Below are positions 62,217-64,000 of a stretch of 64,000 nucleotides of DNA, in pieces; the stretch's first letter is position 1; every line of letters begins with the position of its first letter. The notes beneath the pieces are model-generated. The model made no database searches. It was given only the letters and a program-made list of their open reading frames with translations, and was not told where the DNA came from. A program made the position numbers and the translations under genes. This DNA is from Erpetoichthys calabaricus (taxonomy: Eukaryota > Chordata > Cladistia > Polypteriformes > Polypteridae). Where the stretch lies: NCBI RefSeq assembly GCF_900747795.2, contig NC_041399.2, forward strand, positions 101,781,596 to 101,845,595, given 5' to 3'.

Positions 62217-62289
62217 GACCCAGTGGCCAAATGGATAAGGCATCAGCCTTTGGAGCTGAGGATTGTGGGTTCGAGTCCCATTTGGGTCA
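62217..62289 (+). tRNA. Arg-bodied tRNA with anticodon TTG (Gln), unit 15 locus B
   Basis: 73 nt with a complete cloverleaf. The anticodon loop is CTTTGGA, giving TTG, which reads the glutamine codon CAA. The body is otherwise that of the array's tRNA-Arg apart from CCAAATGG in the D loop/A box and a TTGGGTC acceptor strand (one G-U). B box GGTTCGAGTCC is intact. The first A-box changes and the lost upstream CCAAT box suggest decay. An annotation tool would probably call it tRNA-Gln-TTG or a mismatch between isotype and anticodon. Confidence 0.75.
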
Positions 62290-63203
62290 ATGCAAGTTGT
62301 GTTTTGAAAATACTCTCGAAGCAAAAAATATCACTCGACTATTTAGTCTTCACTCAAAGGCAAACTCCTCAGACGTGCTCGAGAAAGCTATATACGCCTT
62401 GGCGGGTTAAAGAATGAAAGTAGAAGAGCGCAGTGCTTGACCGGTATTCGGCCTCCAAACGTTGAAAGTAGCAAAGAGAAAAATCACTCTTACGACATTT
62501 TTAAGGTTTTGCTTTGCAGCACTTGAACCTGGTAAGAGATTTTATAAAATATGTTTCCATCCTGCAGAGTACATTCAGATATCATTTCGATCCATAGTCT
62601 TACAACTCTGATCCTGTATTAATAATCTGGTGAATTTTAATGGTGACAATGAAAGGAACACACACATATGTAAACGAGCTGTGGACTTGATCGCATTCAG
62701 ACGGTAGAACATCTAATTCCTGAGGCCTTATTTATCCTGTGTGTTTACAATGAGTTGTAATTTATCGAATAGGGAGAATTTTCCAAAAAGAACATTTGCT
62801 GACTTTCGTAAATAATCCTCGCCTTCTCCATGATCCATGACAATGGCCTGATCGATGACCGATGTTGGTATAAATAGCACACCTTTTTGTTCTCTTGAAA
62901 AGTGTGATATGTAAAATTCATTGGTTTGCTGTAGGAGCCGTTTTTGAACAGTTTGCAGCCTCTGAGATCAGAGACGCGGCCCCTAGAATTTTACACGTTC
63001 CAGTTAGCATCTGGATGGTTCAGCCATTACTCAGAGTGCTCACAAGCCTGGACTTCATCCTGGGTTGGGGGTTGGGGGTTGAGGCGTTTTCCGGTGACAG
63101 TGCTACTGAAAGACTCAGGCTGCCAGCCCTAGTCATTGCATTCAACAGTTAACCACTTGGTGGTAACCATTTACTTGGCTTAGGAGCTAGGTGGTTTTCT
63201 TGT

Positions 63204-63270
63204 GGCCCAGTGGCCTAATGGACAAGACATCAGCCGCTGGAGATTGTGGGTTCTAGTCCCACGTGGGTCG
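63204..63270 (+). pseudogene. Anticodon-less tRNA-Arg relic, unit 16 locus A
   Basis: 67 nt; same form as unit 4. The unit is cut by the window end before its locus B. Confidence 0.88.
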
Positions 63271-64000
63271 TTTGTGGCTAAAAAAAGTGGTCCGCTTCTG
63301 CATGTTTCCTTTCAACGGACTTATGAGAATCCAAAATAGACATTTAAGATTTAGTGCAAAGGAAACTGACCCATTTAAAGAAAAAAAAATAAGAACTTTG
63401 TTGCAGGCTGTTCTTTGGATACATTTGCTACACTCCAATTTCTGAAGGGAAAAACAAACTTGGGGAATTTCAGCCCTTTTTAATGGCTTTTTTCATCCTC
63501 CTTAAGGCAGGCTTACTGGAGGTGAGTCTAAGCATGTCCATCTGTCATCTTGTATGTTTCTTATTATAAAACAGTGTGAAAGAAGTCTTTCTGATGATGG
63601 TGAAAACTCTTGTACGATCGGGCAGAGGTTGATAAATCAACGATGCTATCCCTCTCTCCACTTGTGAGAATGGTATATATTAATTGAGATCTATCTCAAG
63701 ATACAAGAGGAAAGATTAAAATTGAATAAAAACATTTTCTGTGACCAAAAAAGTAACAACTTCTAAAGTAGGCAACAACGGTGGCAAGGTTTAAGGTACT
63801 ACAAGGAAGAAACTTGTAAACGGTTTATTGAGGGACATTTACATTTTATGGGTAGAAATTAATATCCTGAACACCTCTGTATCCATCTACAAGTATAATA
63901 TAGTCATTAGGATTTTCAAGTGATTTTGGTATGAAAAAATACATTCAAAATAATGTTGCTGCAGAATCAGAGAAAGTTACAGGAAAAGTTTGTTAGAATG

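Larger units (their letters stand above)
31365..64000 (+). repeat. Tandem array of a ~2.1-kb tRNA-Arg unit (15 full copies and one partial)
   Basis: Using AACATTTGCTGACTTTC as phase marker, units start at 31365, 33436, 35541, 37638, 39735, 41840, 43937, 46034, 48131, 50228, 52317, 54414, 56503, 58599, 60696 and 62791; the last runs off the window. Lengths are 2071, 2105, 2097, 2097, 2105, 2097 (five times in all from unit 6 to 9 and unit 11 alike), with 2089 for units 10 and 12, 2096 for 13, 2097 for 14 and 2095 for 15. Units are head to tail and interior ones differ by only a few bases. Each carries an Arg-CCG-type locus (A) and an Arg-TCG locus (B) about 1.1 kb downstream on the same strand. 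The remainder of the unit has no long ATG-started ORF. Tandem tRNA arrays with kilobase-sized units are known in Xenopus and tRNA clusters in zebrafish. Confidence 0.98.

Noticed and set aside
31365-64000. CRISPR-like or satellite reading of the repeats
   Set aside because: The unit is ~2.1 kb with tRNA genes; no short spaced repeats exist and the host is a vertebrate.

Overview
The window reads as nuclear DNA of a vertebrate, most likely a ray-finned fish. The signs are two different Tc1-like transposons, a CR1-type LINE, tRNA-derived SINE remains, a Gmr1-like Ty3/Gypsy element, a class-I-like endogenous retrovirus, Helitron-like repeats and GATA/GT/AT microsatellites. The repeat flavour would suit a bichir/reedfish-like genome, but that is only an impression. 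I see no ordinary host protein-coding gene.

Layout: 1-5566 is AT-rich, mostly featureless DNA with decayed SINE and LINE 3' tails, microsatellites and two palindromes. 5567-14148 is an endogenous retrovirus on the minus strand with ~414-bp LTRs differing by about 1%, a 4-bp target duplication (ACTG) and a later non-autonomous TA-flanked DNA transposon (12481-13285) sitting in its leader. 14211-15610 is a decayed Tc1-like element. 17716-18595 is a CR1-like LINE fragment (minus). 19371-27722 is a nest of Helitron-like repeats into which a young Gmr1-like LTR retrotransposon (20281-25294, minus, integrase before reverse transcriptase, LTRs with one visible difference in 405 bp) has inserted, inside an AT microsatellite. 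An LTR fragment of a related element lies in the opposite orientation near 27250-27316. 28456-30059 is a full-length but inactivated Tc1-like element with ~225-bp inverted repeats.

The notable part is 31365-64000, over half the window: a head-to-tail tandem array of a ~2.1-kb unit (15 complete copies and a partial 16th that runs off the end). Each unit carries two arginine tRNA loci about 1.1 kb apart on the plus strand. Locus A is an Arg-CCG type, intact only in units 1 and 5 (nearly so in unit 2) and reduced elsewhere to an anticodon-less relic. Locus B is a tRNA-Arg with anticodon TCG, well formed in 11 of the 15 complete units, with one further U33 variant, two copies lacking the anticodon loop, and one copy whose anticodon reads TTG (glutamine). 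Edge units share variants that interior units lack, and subtype units recur at non-adjacent positions, so the array looks shaped by unequal exchange and gene conversion. Each unit also has a TATA box, a CCAAT box upstream of locus B and a G-rich tract.

Working together: the array is a dosage cluster for arginine tRNA (CGA and, originally, CGG codons), transcribed by RNA polymerase III from internal A/B boxes. Everything else in the window is transposon-derived or unassigned.
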